Origin: Kineosporiaceae bacterium SCSIO 59966
GTDB lineage: Bacteria; Actinomycetota; Actinomycetes; Actinomycetales; SCSIO-59966
Reading direction: 5' to 3'
Assembly: GCA_020881835.1 (NCBI GenBank)
Contig: CP052876.1
Span: forward strand, 1,240,001 to 1,304,000
Length of the DNA: 64,000 bases
Made by a program: the position numbers and the translations under genes. Under the pieces are notes generated by a model. The model had not been told where the DNA came from and did not search any database. It saw only the letters and a program-made list of their open reading frames with translations. Shown one piece after another: positions 9,593-20,292 of this stretch. Within the stretch, counting starts at the first letter, position 1; every line of letters starts with the position of its first letter.

Positions 9593-9651
9593 CAGAATGC
9601 TGTGGTTTTCACAGCTGTGGCGGCGTGTTGCGCCAACAACCCAGCATTCTG
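9593..9651 (+). repeat. 59-bp palindromic repeat, copy B
   Basis: Starts CAGAATGCTG and ends CAGCATTCTG, with the core GGCGTGTTGCGCCAACAACC identical to copy A read on the opposite strand. It lies upstream of the DUF559-like gene, so copies A and B flank that gene in inverted orientation. Confidence 0.85.
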
Positions 9652-9754
9652 CGAGGTGGGGGGTGGGGGGTTGGCGCAGGGGCAGGGGGCAGGACGCAGG
9701 GCAGGAGGCAGGGCGCAGGAGCAGCGCGGGCAGCGGCGGGCGGCGGCGGGAAGG

Positions 9755-9760
9755 TAGGGT
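9755..9760 (+). promoter_or_regulatory. Candidate -10 of the DUF948 gene (leaderless)
   Basis: TAGGGT, then 7 bases, then ATG. It would drive the DUF948 gene and possibly the downstream alaS group. Confidence 0.45.
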
Positions 9761-9767
9761 CGCCCGC

Positions 9768-10145
9768 ATGTCCGTTGGAGATGTCGCGGGGCTCATCGCC
9801 GCGCTCGCGTTCGTGCTGCTCGTGGGCCTGCTGGCGGTGCCCCTGCTCAAGCTCGGGAAGGTCCTCGACGAGACCCGGACGACGATCCGCGGCATCTCCG
9901 AGGAGTCCGTCCCGCTGCTGCAGGAGGTCACCCAGACGGTGACCCACACCAACGACCAGATGGTCAAGGTGGACACCATCACGACGAACGCCGCGCAGGT
10001 CGCCACCAACGTCTCCGCGCTCACCGCCCTGTTCGCCGCCACGCTGGGCTCGCCGGTCGTCAAGGTCGCCGCCTTCACCTACGGCGTCCGGCAGGCGATC
10101 AGCGGGCGCGGCACCGGCGCCGGCCGTCTCCGCAGGAAGGGCTGA
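9768..10145 (+). CDS. DUF948-family membrane protein
   Basis: 125 residues. One N-terminal transmembrane helix (about residues 5-27, GLIAALAFVLLVGLLAVPLL) is followed by a long amphipathic helical region (KVLDETRTTIRGISEESVPLLQEVT) that may form a coiled coil. This is the usual form of DUF948 proteins found just before alaS in actinobacteria. The function is unknown. The stop is followed 3 bases later by the next small gene, so they are probably co-transcribed with it and with alaS. Confidence 0.8.
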   Translation: MSVGDVAGLIAALAFVLLVGLLAVPLLKLGKVLDETRTTIRGISEESVPLLQEVTQTVTHTNDQMVKVDTITTNAAQVATNVSALTALFAATLGSPVVKVAAFTYGVRQAISGRGTGAGRLRRKG

Positions 10146-10148
10146 TCC

Positions 10149-10439
10149 GTGCCACGACTGTTCTGGGCCGCTCTGGGTGCCGCCGCCGGCGTCGTCGTCG
10201 TGCGCAGGGTCACCAAGACCGCGCAGGCCTACACCCCCGAGGGGATGGCGCACGGGCTGGCCTCCATCGGTGAGGGCCTCAAGGAGTTCGCCGCCGCCGT
10301 CCGCGAGGGGATGGACCGCCGCGAGCAGGAGCTGCGCGTCGCCCTGGGCATCGACACCGGCACCCTGGACGCCGAGCAGGCCCGGCAGCTGCTGGAGGAC
10401 CCGTCGGGCGACGACTCCACCCCGCGGCACAGCGCCTGA
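10149..10439 (+). CDS. Small helical protein upstream of alaS (DUF6167-like)
   Basis: 96 residues. It starts with a short hydrophobic segment (LFWAALGAAAGVVVVRRV), then AYTPEGMAHGLASIGEGLKEFAAAVREGMDRREQELRVALG, an amphipathic helix typical of a small family conserved next to alaS in actinobacteria. It is probably membrane-anchored. No function is known. The GTG start is 3 bases after the preceding stop, pointing to one transcript. Confidence 0.75.
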   Translation: MPRLFWAALGAAAGVVVVRRVTKTAQAYTPEGMAHGLASIGEGLKEFAAAVREGMDRREQELRVALGIDTGTLDAEQARQLLEDPSGDDSTPRHSA

Positions 10440-10517
10440 CACCGCGCCCGCCCCACTGCCCGACCAACTGCCCGACCCACTGCCCGGCCCACCCCCGACC
10501 CGGGAGCACCGACCCCC

Positions 10518-13216
<2,699 letters not shown>

Positions 13217-13220
<4 letters not shown>

Positions 13221-13744
13221 CCGCGGAGGGGTTCCGCCGCGGCGTCCGGCTCGGCGTCGACGTGGGGTCGGTGCGGGTCGGGCTGGCCGCGTGCGACCCC
13301 GGCGGGACCATCGCCTCCCCGGTGGAGACGCTCCGCCGGGACCCGCGCGGCGGCTCGGACGTCGAACGGATCGTCACCGAGGCCCGGGAGCGGGACGTCA
13401 TCGAGGTCGTCGTCGGCCACCCGACGTCGCTGTCCGGACGACAGGGGGCTGCGGCACAGGCGGCTCGTGACTACGCTGTGGCGCTGGCTCGACGGTTGGC
13501 GCCCGTGCCGGTGCGTCTGGTCGACGAGCGGCTCAGCACGGTCAGCGCCCACCGGGCGCTGCACGACGCTGGGATCAGGGGGCGCAGGCACCGGGCGGTC
13601 GTCGACCAGGTGGCGGCCGTGACGGTCCTGCAGACCGCCCTCGACGCGGAACGGGCGTCGGGGCGGCCGCCCGGTTCGCTGGTGGAGCCGGGGACCGAGC
13701 CGGACGACCCGGCCGGGACTGCGAAGGGGAACGCGCCCGGATGA
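13217..13744 (+). CDS. ruvX: Holliday junction resolvase-like RuvX/YqgF
   Basis: 175 residues with an RNase H-like fold. The first strand [16 protein letters not shown] carries the first catalytic Asp, [14 protein letters not shown] is the second conserved block, and [13 protein letters not shown] gives the third acidic site. The family is linked to pre-16S rRNA processing and resolvase-like activity in the cytoplasm. About 25 low-complexity residues at the C-terminus extend past the domain. It overlaps alaS upstream and mltG downstream (ATGA), as in many actinobacteria. Confidence 0.93.
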
Positions 13745-14877
13745 CCGCGAGGAAGTTGCCGCTCTCGGAGCTGCCGAACGTCGCCGACGACGAGGCGGAC
13801 GTCGCGGAGCGCTCCCGGCTGCGGCGCCGCAGGCGGCGCCAGCGCCAGCGCCGGACGGCGATCGTGCTCGTCGTCGTGGTCGCCCTGTTCGGGACCGCCG
13901 CGTACCTGGTGTGGGACAACATCGCCAGGCCGGTGGTCGCCGGGTTCTTCGAGTCCAACGACTACGAGGGGGCCGGCAGCGGCACCGTTCAGGTGCAGAT
14001 CGAGGCGGGCGACTCCGGGCGGGCGATCGGGCAGACCCTGCAGGAGTCGGACGTCGTGAAGTCCGGCGACGCCTTCGTCGAGGCGACCCGCAGCGAGCCG
14101 CGGGCGGCGTCCATCCAGCCCGGGACGTACGAGCTGCGCGCGCAGATGTCGGCCCAGGCGGCGCTCTCGTTGCTGCTGGACCCGACGTCTCGGGTGTCGA
14201 TCCGGGCGGCGGTCCCCGAGGGGCTGCGCAAGGAGCAGGTGTTCGAGCGGCTGCAGGAGGCCACCGGCATCCCGGTGGCGGACCTGGAGGCGGCCGCGAC
14301 GTCCGGTGAGGTCGGGCTGCCGGCGGAGGCCGAGGGTGACCCCGAGGGGTACCTGTTCCCGGCGACGTACGAGTTGGAGCCGGACGTCACCGCCACCGAG
14401 GTCATCACCCAGATGGTGAACCGGCACCGGCAGGCGATGGAGTCCGTCGGCGTGCCCGAGGAGCTGCGCCGGGAGGTGCTCATCAGGGCCAGCCTCATCG
14501 AGAAGGAGGCCCAGCTCGACGAGGACTTCACCAAGGTGGCGCGGGTGATCGCCAACCGGCTCGAGATCGGGATGCCGCTGCAGCTTGACTCGACGGTCAA
14601 CTACGTGACCGGCAAGGGCGGCATCACGACCACCCCGGAGGACCGGGAGACCGACTCGCCGTACAACACGTACAGGTACCCCGGGCTGCCACCGGGCCCG
14701 ATCAGCTCGCCGGGGGAGAAGGCACTGGCCGCGGCGCTCAACCCGGCCGAGGGCGACTGGCTGTACTTCGTCGCGGTGAACCCCGAGACCGGAGAGACGC
14801 GGTTCGCTGAGACCGCCGAGGAGCACGCGCAGAACGTCGAGCTGTTCCGCCAGTGGCTGCGTGAGAACGACGCCTGA
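13741..14877 (+). CDS. mltG: Endolytic murein transglycosylase MltG
   Basis: 378 residues. An Arg-rich cytoplasmic N-terminus ([13 protein letters not shown]) precedes one transmembrane helix (TAIVLVVVVALFGTAAYLVW, about residues 40-60), then a LysM-like YceG domain. The catalytic block includes IRASLIEKEAQLDEDFTKVARVIANRL with the key Glu, plus LQLDSTVNYVTG and SPYNTYRYPGLPPGPISSPG. It cuts nascent glycan strands in the periplasmic space during peptidoglycan synthesis. The start overlaps ruvX, and the end overlaps aroE by 17 bp. Confidence 0.95.
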   Translation: MTARKLPLSELPNVADDEADVAERSRLRRRRRRQRQRRTAIVLVVVVALFGTAAYLVWDNIARPVVAGFFESNDYEGAGSGTVQVQIEAGDSGRAIGQTLQESDVVKSGDAFVEATRSEPRAASIQPGTYELRAQMSAQAALSLLLDPTSRVSIRAAVPEGLRKEQVFERLQEATGIPVADLEAAATSGEVGLPAEAEGDPEGYLFPATYELEPDVTATEVITQMVNRHRQAMESVGVPEELRREVLIRASLIEKEAQLDEDFTKVARVIANRLEIGMPLQLDSTVNYVTGKGGITTTPEDRETDSPYNTYRYPGLPPGPISSPGEKALAAALNPAEGDWLYFVAVNPETGETRFAETAEEHAQNVELFRQWLRENDA

Positions 14878-15700
14878 GACTGGGGGGCCGGGTCGGGGAC
14901 GGCGCCGGGCGGCGGTGCTCGGGCACCCGGTGGCGCACTCGCTGTCGCCGGCGCTGCACCGGGCGGCGTACGCGGCGCTCGGACTGGACTGGACCTACGA
15001 CGCGGTCGACGTCGACGTGCCGGACCTGCCCCGTTTCGTCCGGGGACTGGACGACTCGTGGGCGGGGCTGTCGCTGACGATGCCGCTCAAGCAGGCGGTC
15101 GTGCCGCTGTGCTCGCAGCTGTCGCCGCTGGCCGAGGCGCTCGGGGTTGTCAACACGGTGACCTTTGCGGCCGACCGGTCGCTGGTGGGGGACAACACGG
15201 ACGTCGAGGGGATCGTGGTTGCGCTGCGCTCGGCCGGGGTGTTGCCGGTGACGTCAGCGGTCGTGGTCGGCGGGGGAGCGACGGCGGTGTCGGCGGTGGC
15301 GGCGCTCGGGGAGCTCGGGTGCTCGTCGACGGCCCTGCTGGTCCGGTCGGTGCCACGGGCACAGCCGGTGGTGGACGCCGCCGAGCGGCTGGGCGTGGAA
15401 CTGCGGCCCACCGACTGGGTCGGCGCCGTGGACCTGCAGGCGGACGTCGTGGTCTCCACCGTCCCGGCGGGAGTGGCGGACGCGCTCGTCGAGGCAGTGC
15501 TGTCGGCGCCCGGCGTGCTCCTGGACGTCGTGTACTCGCCATGGCCGACGCCGCTCGCGGCCGCGTGGGAGCGCGCCGGCGGCACGGTGGTCAGCGGCCT
15601 GGAGATGCTGCTGCACCAAGCGGCCGCCCAGGTTCGGCTGATGACCGGCCTCGAGCCGCCGCTCGACGCCATGCGCGCGGCGCTGCCCCGCCAGGACTGA
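14861..15700 (+). CDS. aroE: Shikimate dehydrogenase
   Basis: 279 residues; it catalyses NADPH-dependent reduction of 3-dehydroshikimate. The substrate domain has AVLGHPVAHSLSPALHRAAY and LSLTMPLKQAV (with the catalytic Lys), and GDNTDVEGI matches the conserved NTD motif. The nucleotide domain holds VVGGGATAVSAVAALGELG instead of the common GAGGAARA loop, a mild divergence. The GTG start inside mltG gives a 17-bp overlap. Other shikimate genes lie 25 kb downstream, the gap being filled by the pilus locus and mobile DNA. Confidence 0.9.
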   Translation: MRTTPETGGPGRGRRRAAVLGHPVAHSLSPALHRAAYAALGLDWTYDAVDVDVPDLPRFVRGLDDSWAGLSLTMPLKQAVVPLCSQLSPLAEALGVVNTVTFAADRSLVGDNTDVEGIVVALRSAGVLPVTSAVVVGGGATAVSAVAALGELGCSSTALLVRSVPRAQPVVDAAERLGVELRPTDWVGAVDLQADVVVSTVPAGVADALVEAVLSAPGVLLDVVYSPWPTPLAAAWERAGGTVVSGLEMLLHQAAAQVRLMTGLEPPLDAMRAALPRQD

Positions 15701-15710
15701 CCGCCCGCCC

Positions 15711-15785
15711 AGTTCTCACCGCAGTTCAGTTCCCAGCGCAGTTCAGTTCCCAGCGCAGTTCAGTTCTCACCGCAGTTCAGTTCCC
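15711..15785 (+). repeat. 17-bp tandem repeats after aroE
   Basis: Four consecutive 17-bp units of the form AGTTCYCASCGCAGTTC plus a 7-base remnant lie between aroE and copy C of the 59-bp repeat. Units 1 and 4 agree with each other, as do 2 and 3. No coding function is seen. Confidence 0.8.
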
Positions 15786-15786
15786 A

Positions 15787-15845
15787 CAAAATGCTGCGTT
15801 CGGGAGCCATTCGCCGGCGTGTTGCGCCTGCAACCCAGCATTCTG
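15787..15845 (+). repeat. 59-bp palindromic repeat, copy C
   Basis: Starts CAAAATGCTG (one change from the usual arm) and ends CAGCATTCTG, with inner GCCGGCGTGTTGCGCC. It lies just after aroE and before the toxin-antitoxin-like pair. It is in the same orientation as copy D on the far side of that pair and shares with it the inner block GGAGCCATTCGCCGGCGTGT. Confidence 0.88.
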
Positions 15846-15892
15846 TGGAGGTCCTGGGGGTCCTTTAGCGCCCCTGGTGGAGTCGCCGCTGG

Positions 15893-16171
15893 CTACCGCA
15901 TCGTGAGGTTGCGGTATCGCTGCCTGGCCGCCTCGCCCGTGGTACCGACGAACGTTCCAATGGTCGCCCACGAGATGCCCGCCTCACGGGCCTGTCGCAC
16001 GGCGTCGAGCAGACGCCGCTCGGCAGACGAGCGTTCCGCGGCCGCTGCGCGGAGCTCCGCCAGGACCGTCGGGTCGATCTCTTGGGACTTGTCGGGTTCA
16101 TACTGTTCAAACCGGGCTGCAAGGGTCTCAGCGTCGGCCAGGATCCGTTCAATGCTTCGAGGCATGGTCAT
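15893..16171 (-). CDS. Putative antitoxin-like HTH protein
   Basis: 92 residues, largely helical and charged. The N-terminus (SIERILADAETLAARFEQYEP) is followed by an Ala/Glu/Arg-rich helix and a C-terminal helix-turn-helix-like block, GISWATIGTFVGTTGEAARQRY, of the kind seen in small antitoxin partners. It is the second gene of a two-gene unit and its ATG overlaps the upstream gene's TGA (ATGA). The pairing with a HAMPAR-type small protein is a common actinobacterial arrangement. Its activity as an antitoxin is inferred. Confidence 0.6.
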   Translation of the reverse strand: MTMPRSIERILADAETLAARFEQYEPDKSQEIDPTVLAELRAAAAERSSAERRLLDAVRQAREAGISWATIGTFVGTTGEAARQRYRNLTMR

Positions 16172-16422
16172 CTCCAGAGGAACTTGGCGCGGGCCGGCAT
16201 GGCGTGGACGATGACGTCTCCCTTGTCTCCACGCACGACGCCGATCTCAAGGAGTGCGCCAGCGGCATCGGCGCCGATGAGCATGATGAGCCCGTCGTCC
16301 AGTAGCCACGCTCGCAACGGGTGGCGGTAGGCGTGTGTGATGGACTCCCAGGACAACCCGTGCCTGTAGGCGGATGAGGCGACGAGTGGTTCGAGCTCAT
16401 CGTTCAAAGGTAACTTGTCCAC
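16168..16422 (-). CDS. Putative small toxin-like protein
   Basis: About 84 residues from the GTG giving VDKLPLNDELEP; an in-frame upstream start at 16581 would add 53 residues that look unrelated. The core reads YRHGLSWESITHAYRHP, then LIMLIGADAAGALLEIGVV and ends VIVHAMPARAKFL. This HGh..e.i.hA....p and h-HAM-x-R-x-K(F/Y) pattern belongs to small actinobacterial proteins resembling BrnT/RelE-type toxins. It is coupled to the antitoxin-like gene by a 4-bp overlap. The pair sits between two direct copies of the 59-bp repeat. Toxicity is inferred, not shown. Confidence 0.55.
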   Translation of the reverse strand: MDKLPLNDELEPLVASSAYRHGLSWESITHAYRHPLRAWLLDDGLIMLIGADAAGALLEIGVVRGDKGDVIVHAMPARAKFLWR

Positions 16423-16594
16423 CCACTGGTCTCTGCAGCTGCTTCCCAGCGCGGCGAGCAGCACCGAGCGCGCCCAGCTGATGTGTCGCCACGCCTCCAC
16501 GGCGGTGTCGGGCAGGGTGTCGTCGTGGTATCGAACATGTGTGCGACGATAACGAGCGCCACCGACACGCTGCCCCGCCACGCCTGACCGTCCA

Positions 16595-16632
16595 CAAAAT
16601 GCTGCCTACAGGAGCCATTCGCCGGCGTGTCG
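16595..16632 (+). repeat. 59-bp repeat copy D, 5' 38 bases
   Basis: CAAAATGCTG followed by the inner block GGAGCCATTCGCCGGCGTGT and then CG. The repeat stops here because a group II intron begins at the next base. The missing 21 bases are found at 20188-20208. Confidence 0.9.
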
Positions 16633-17213
16633 GTGTGCCAAGTGCAGGGAGGAGTGGTCATGGAGTAGGTCCGTGATGGGTCCTTGTTGCGTGCTGCATG
16701 GCTGATGAGGGTTTGGCCCCTCGGGATCGTTGTTCAGGCGATGGTCTCAAACCGCCTTCTGCTGCGTTGGTTATGAGACCGTCGTGGTGAGCGAGGAGGA
16801 GAAGGCGCTGGTAGACGGCGTCAGGTGGGGTCCGTGAAGACGAACGTGAGTGAACCGCTGAGGACGTATCGAAAACGTTTGGTGGCATCAGAACCGGGGT
16901 GGCGACACGGCCCTGGGAAGAGTCGGGCGGGTGCCTGAGTATTGGCCCGGCGGTGCCCGGTATGGAGGCGGCGTGAGCACGGGCTGCGGCGGCTATGTGG
17001 AACTTGGGAAGGCGCGCTCCTTTCTCACCGGTTGGTGGGGCTGTCGGCGGCCGGTCAGAGGACTGGTTGATGCGGCGGTGGGGGTGTGCTGGCGGATCGG
17101 CTCGTAGTAGCGGTGAAGGCCGGTAATGCGGCTGGAGCGAAGGGGCTGACTCATTGGTGACAGGAAGATTGATCAACCGTTCAGCTCGTCTGGATGGGAG
17201 GAGTTGATGGTGA

Positions 17214-18220
17214 ATGTCAACGGAATCGGGGAAGTCGTTTGACATCCCGAAGCGTGAGGTCATGGTGGCCTGGGAGCAGGTGCGGGCTAACAGGGGCGCT
17301 CCTGGTGTGGATGGAGTGACCATCGAGGCGTTCGAGTCGGATCTGAGGAACAATCTGTACAAGATCTGGAATCGGATGTCCGCGGGGTCATACTTCCCGC
17401 CCCCGGTGCGGCTGGTGGAGATACCGAAGTCCGGTTCGGGCACCCGGGTCCTTGGGGTGCCGACCGTGGCCGACCGCGTGGCGCAGACGGTGGTTGCTAA
17501 CTACCTGATGGGGCGAGTGGAGCGGACGTTCCACCCGGACTCCTACGGGTACCGGCCACGCCGTTCGGCGCATGACGCGCTCGAGGTGACCCGGCGGCGG
17601 TGTCAGGAGAAGGCGTGGGTTGTTGACTGCGACATCCAGGGCTTCTTCGACAACGTCGACCATGACCTGATGATCAAGGCGGTGGCGGCCAACACCGATC
17701 AGGGCTGGGTGCTGTTGTACGTGCGACGGTGGCTGTCGGCGCCGCTGCGCCATGATGACGGCACCATGGTGGCGCGGGACCGTGGGACCCCCCAAGGGTC
17801 GGCGGTCTCGCCGGTGCTGGCCAACCTGTTTCTGCACTATGCGTTCGATCTGTGGATGTCACGGGAGTTCCCGGGTATCAAGTTTGCCCGGTACGTCGAT
17901 GACATCGTGATTCATGCGCAGACCCAGCGGCAGGCCGAGCAGATCAAACAGCGCGTGATGGACAGGATGGTCGAGGTCGGGCTCCGGCTGCATCCGGACA
18001 AGACCAAGATCGTGTACTGCCGGGATGCACGGAGAACGGCGCCGTTCGCGGTGACGTCCTTCGTGTTCCTGGGGTTCTTGTTCTCCGGGCGGCCGGTACG
18101 GGGTAAGGACCGACAGCACCGCTTGGTGTTCCTTCCCCAGCCGAGTCCGGCGGCGCTGAAACGGATGGGCACAGAGGTCCGGAGGTGGCAGCTGCACCAC
18201 CGGATCACTGCTGGTCTCAG
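17214..18220 (+). pseudogene. Intron reverse transcriptase/maturase, 5' part
   Basis: The LtrA-type intron protein is cut by an IS1380-family element at codon 336. The visible part has RT0-RT7: REVMVAWEQVRANRGAPGVDG, VLGVPTVADRVAQTVV, HPDSYGYRPRRSAHDAL, CDIQGFFDNVDHDL, RGTPQGSAVSPVLANLF and FARYVDDIVIH, whose YVDD is the catalytic motif, then GLRLHPDKTKIVYC. The ATG follows GGGAGGAG by about 10 bases. Without the IS the frame joins exactly to 19865 (HHRITAG then LSDLAEW), giving a 417-residue protein. As it stands the split form lacks most of the maturase (X) domain and is presumably inactive. Confidence 0.92.
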
Positions 18221-19859
18221 CCCTGATCCACCGACCGGGTTCGGCGGTGTGAGCGTGGCGTAGGGCGAGAATGCCCTCTTGAGCTGGGAGGATGTGGATT
18301 GCGACGTCTACGTCCAACCGCTCAAGAGGAGCACCTCGCAAGTGAAACCTTCTCACACGATCCGGCCGGTCTTCGATGACCCGAACCTGGTGTCGTCGGC
18401 GGGCCTGGTCCCTGCGTTGCGGCTGGCCGAGACCGCCGGCCTGTACGACCTCCTGGAGGAGGTGACGGTGCCTTCGCCGAACGCTGCGGTGAAGGCGGCG
18501 TGCGTGGTGGCCGGGATGCTGGCCGGCGCGGACTGCATCGATGACATGGACCTGCTGCGGCACGGCGGGATGACGAAGGTGTTCGGTGGGGTCCGCGCGC
18601 CCTCCACGCTGGGCACGTTCCTGCGGTCGTTCACCCACGGGCACGTCCAGCAGCTCGACAAGGTCAACGCCAGGCTGGTGGCGGGCCTGGCGGTGCGGGT
18701 CCCGGGCCTGCTGGCCGGCGCGGACACCGGCGGGATCGCCACGGTCGATGTCGATGACACCGTGCGGGAGGTCCACGGCTACGCCAAGCAGGGCGCCGCG
18801 TTCGGGTACACCAAGCAGCGTGGCCTGAACATCCAGCTCGCCACGGTCTCGACCCCGCTGGCCGCGCCGGTGATCGCCGGCGCGAGGCTCCGGTCGGGGA
18901 ACACCGCCTCGGCCACGGGCGCGGGCCGGCTGCTGGCCCAGGGGATCACCACCGCCCGCGCCGCTGGCGTGAGGGGCCGGATCCTGGCCCGGGCGGACTC
19001 GGCCTACTACGGGTGGGCGTTCGTCGGCACCGCGATCAGGCACCAGGCGTGGTTCTCGGTCACCGCCCGGATGACCAAGACCGTCACCGCAGCGATCGCC
19101 AGCATCCCCGCCGACGCGTGGCAGCCGATCGAGTACCCGGACGCGATCTACGACGAGGCCGAGCAGCGGTGGGTCTCCCACGCCGAGGTCGCCGAGATCC
19201 CGTTCACCGCGTTCACCTCCCGCCGCAGGGGCGAGCACGTCACCTGCCGGCTCATCGTCCGCCGCGTGAAACGCCTCCAGCCGTTCGCCTGCGATGGGAC
19301 CGAGCAGGGCGAGCTGTTCGCCACCTACCGCCACCACGCCTTCATCACCAACAGCACGTTCTCGACCATCGAGGCCGACGAACGTCACCGCGACCACGCG
19401 ATCGTCGAGCAGGTCATCGCCGAGCTCAAAGACAACGCCCTGGCCCACCTGCCCAGCGGACGATACGCGGCGAACGCCGCCTGGGTCGCCCTGGCAGTGA
19501 TCGCGTTCAACCTGGCCCGCGCCACCGCCGTCGCAGCAGACATGGCCAAGGCCAGATGGGCCAGCCTGCGCACCAAGATCATCGCCGTCCCCGCCAGGAT
19601 CGCCACCACCGCCCGCAGGCTCGACCTCCACCTGCCCCGCGACTGGCCCTGGGCACCCGGATGGGAGTCGCTGTGGACGGCCGCGACCGGCCCACCCACC
19701 CTGGCAACGACCTGACCATCCAGCCCCAGCAGGGCGCGACTCGAGGAACCCGACGTGGAAGAGCCGGCACAGGCCGGCGGACCAGCCACGCCCACGACAC
19801 CGACCGACCTCATCAGGCCACCGAAACCACCCAAGCCGAATCAGCGCGGTGGATCAGGG
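18221..19859 (+). mobile_element. IS1380-family insertion sequence
   Basis: 1639 bp with perfect 13-bp terminal inverted repeats CCCTGATCCACCG and a 5-bp target duplication CTCAG (18216-18220 and 19860-19864). It carries one transposase gene. Length, repeat sequence and transposase type all fit the IS1380 family. Ends and gene are intact, so it may still be active. Confidence 0.93.
18342..19715 (+). CDS. IS1380-family transposase
   Basis: 457-residue DDE transposase. The N-terminus HTIRPVFDDPNLVSSAGLVP is the signature start of the family; the GTG is chosen for this and for the AGAGGAG site upstream. Catalytic region blocks are TVDVDDTVREVHGYAKQGAAF (first Asp), GRILARADSAYYG (second Asp) and the downstream HAIVEQVIAELKDNALAHLP with the Glu. 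The gene is complete, in contrast with the maturase it interrupts. Confidence 0.93.
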   Translation: MKPSHTIRPVFDDPNLVSSAGLVPALRLAETAGLYDLLEEVTVPSPNAAVKAACVVAGMLAGADCIDDMDLLRHGGMTKVFGGVRAPSTLGTFLRSFTHGHVQQLDKVNARLVAGLAVRVPGLLAGADTGGIATVDVDDTVREVHGYAKQGAAFGYTKQRGLNIQLATVSTPLAAPVIAGARLRSGNTASATGAGRLLAQGITTARAAGVRGRILARADSAYYGWAFVGTAIRHQAWFSVTARMTKTVTAAIASIPADAWQPIEYPDAIYDEAEQRWVSHAEVAEIPFTAFTSRRRGEHVTCRLIVRRVKRLQPFACDGTEQGELFATYRHHAFITNSTFSTIEADERHRDHAIVEQVIAELKDNALAHLPSGRYAANAAWVALAVIAFNLARATAVAADMAKARWASLRTKIIAVPARIATTARRLDLHLPRDWPWAPGWESLWTAATGPPTLATT

Positions 19860-20111
19860 CTCAGTGATCTGGCCGAGTGGATCAACCCCATCGTCAGGGG
19901 CTGGCACCAGTATTACGGACGGTTCACACCGTCGGTGATGCGGGCGTTCCTGGCGCGCATCAATACCTACTTGATGCGCTGGGCACGTGGGAAATACCGG
20001 CGACTGCGCGGGTACTGGGCGCTGACTCGGTGGTGGAAACGGGTCCAACGGGAAAACCCTGGACTCTTCTACCACTGGGGCATCACCCGGGCGCACCAGG
20101 TGACGAGATGA
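19860..20111 (+). pseudogene. Intron maturase, 3' part
   Basis: This is the remaining 82 codons of the intron-encoded protein: LSDLAEWINPIVRGWHQYYG, then RFTPSVMRAFLARINTYLMRWARGKYRRLRGY, the maturase (X) domain, ending HQVTR. There is no downstream Cys-rich HNH endonuclease domain. The first five bases are the right copy of the CTCAG duplication. A continuous frame runs back into IS sequence from 19755, but that part is not maturase. Confidence 0.9.
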
Positions 20112-20114
20112 GAA

Positions 20115-20150
20115 GAGCCGTGTGACGGGAGACTGTCACGCACGGTTCTG
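20115..20150 (+). ncRNA. Group II intron domain V hairpin
   Basis: GAGCCGTGTG pairs with the distal CGCACGGTTCT in the catalytic domain V form, closed by a GAGA (GNRA) tetraloop and carrying the usual internal bulge. It lies 37 nt before the intron 3' end, followed by a domain VI-like stem. Confidence 0.85.
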
Positions 20151-20187
20151 TGGGAGCCGGGGGCTGAGATGCCCCCGGCTACCCGAC

Positions 20188-20208
20188 CGCCCGCAACCCA
20201 GCATTCTG
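20188..20208 (+). repeat. 59-bp repeat copy D, 3' 21 bases
   Basis: It ends in CCCAGCATTCTG. Together with 16595-16632 it makes a complete 59-bp repeat whose core reads GCGTGTCGCGCC, as in copy E. Confidence 0.9.
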
Positions 20209-20292
20209 CGGAAGCCCTGGCGGGCTTGGACAACTCAAGTTCACCCGCCTGGACGCCGACAACTCGGGCATGCCGGCGTCCGGAGTGCTGTC

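Larger units (their letters stand above)
16633..20187 (+). mobile_element. Group II intron (interrupted by an IS)
   Basis: It begins GTGTGCC, matching the GUGYG 5' consensus, and ends CCCGAC (AY end) after a clear domain V and a domain VI-like stem with GGGGGC/GCCCCC arms. The boundaries are fixed independently: joining 16632 to 20188 rebuilds a 59-bp repeat of exactly the length of the other four copies. Without the inserted IS and its target duplication the intron is 1911 nt, a normal size. It encodes a maturase without an endonuclease domain. Insertion into an imperfect palindrome is typical of group IIC introns, so that class is likely but not proven. Confidence 0.9.

Noticed and set aside
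16423-16581. Extra N-terminal 53 residues for the toxin-like protein
   Set aside because: The frame is open, but the added residues do not resemble the small family and the GTG at 16422 gives a normal family length.
17388-17837. Reverse-strand frame in the maturase region
   Set aside because: It lies wholly within conserved RT motifs on the forward strand and has no ribosome site.
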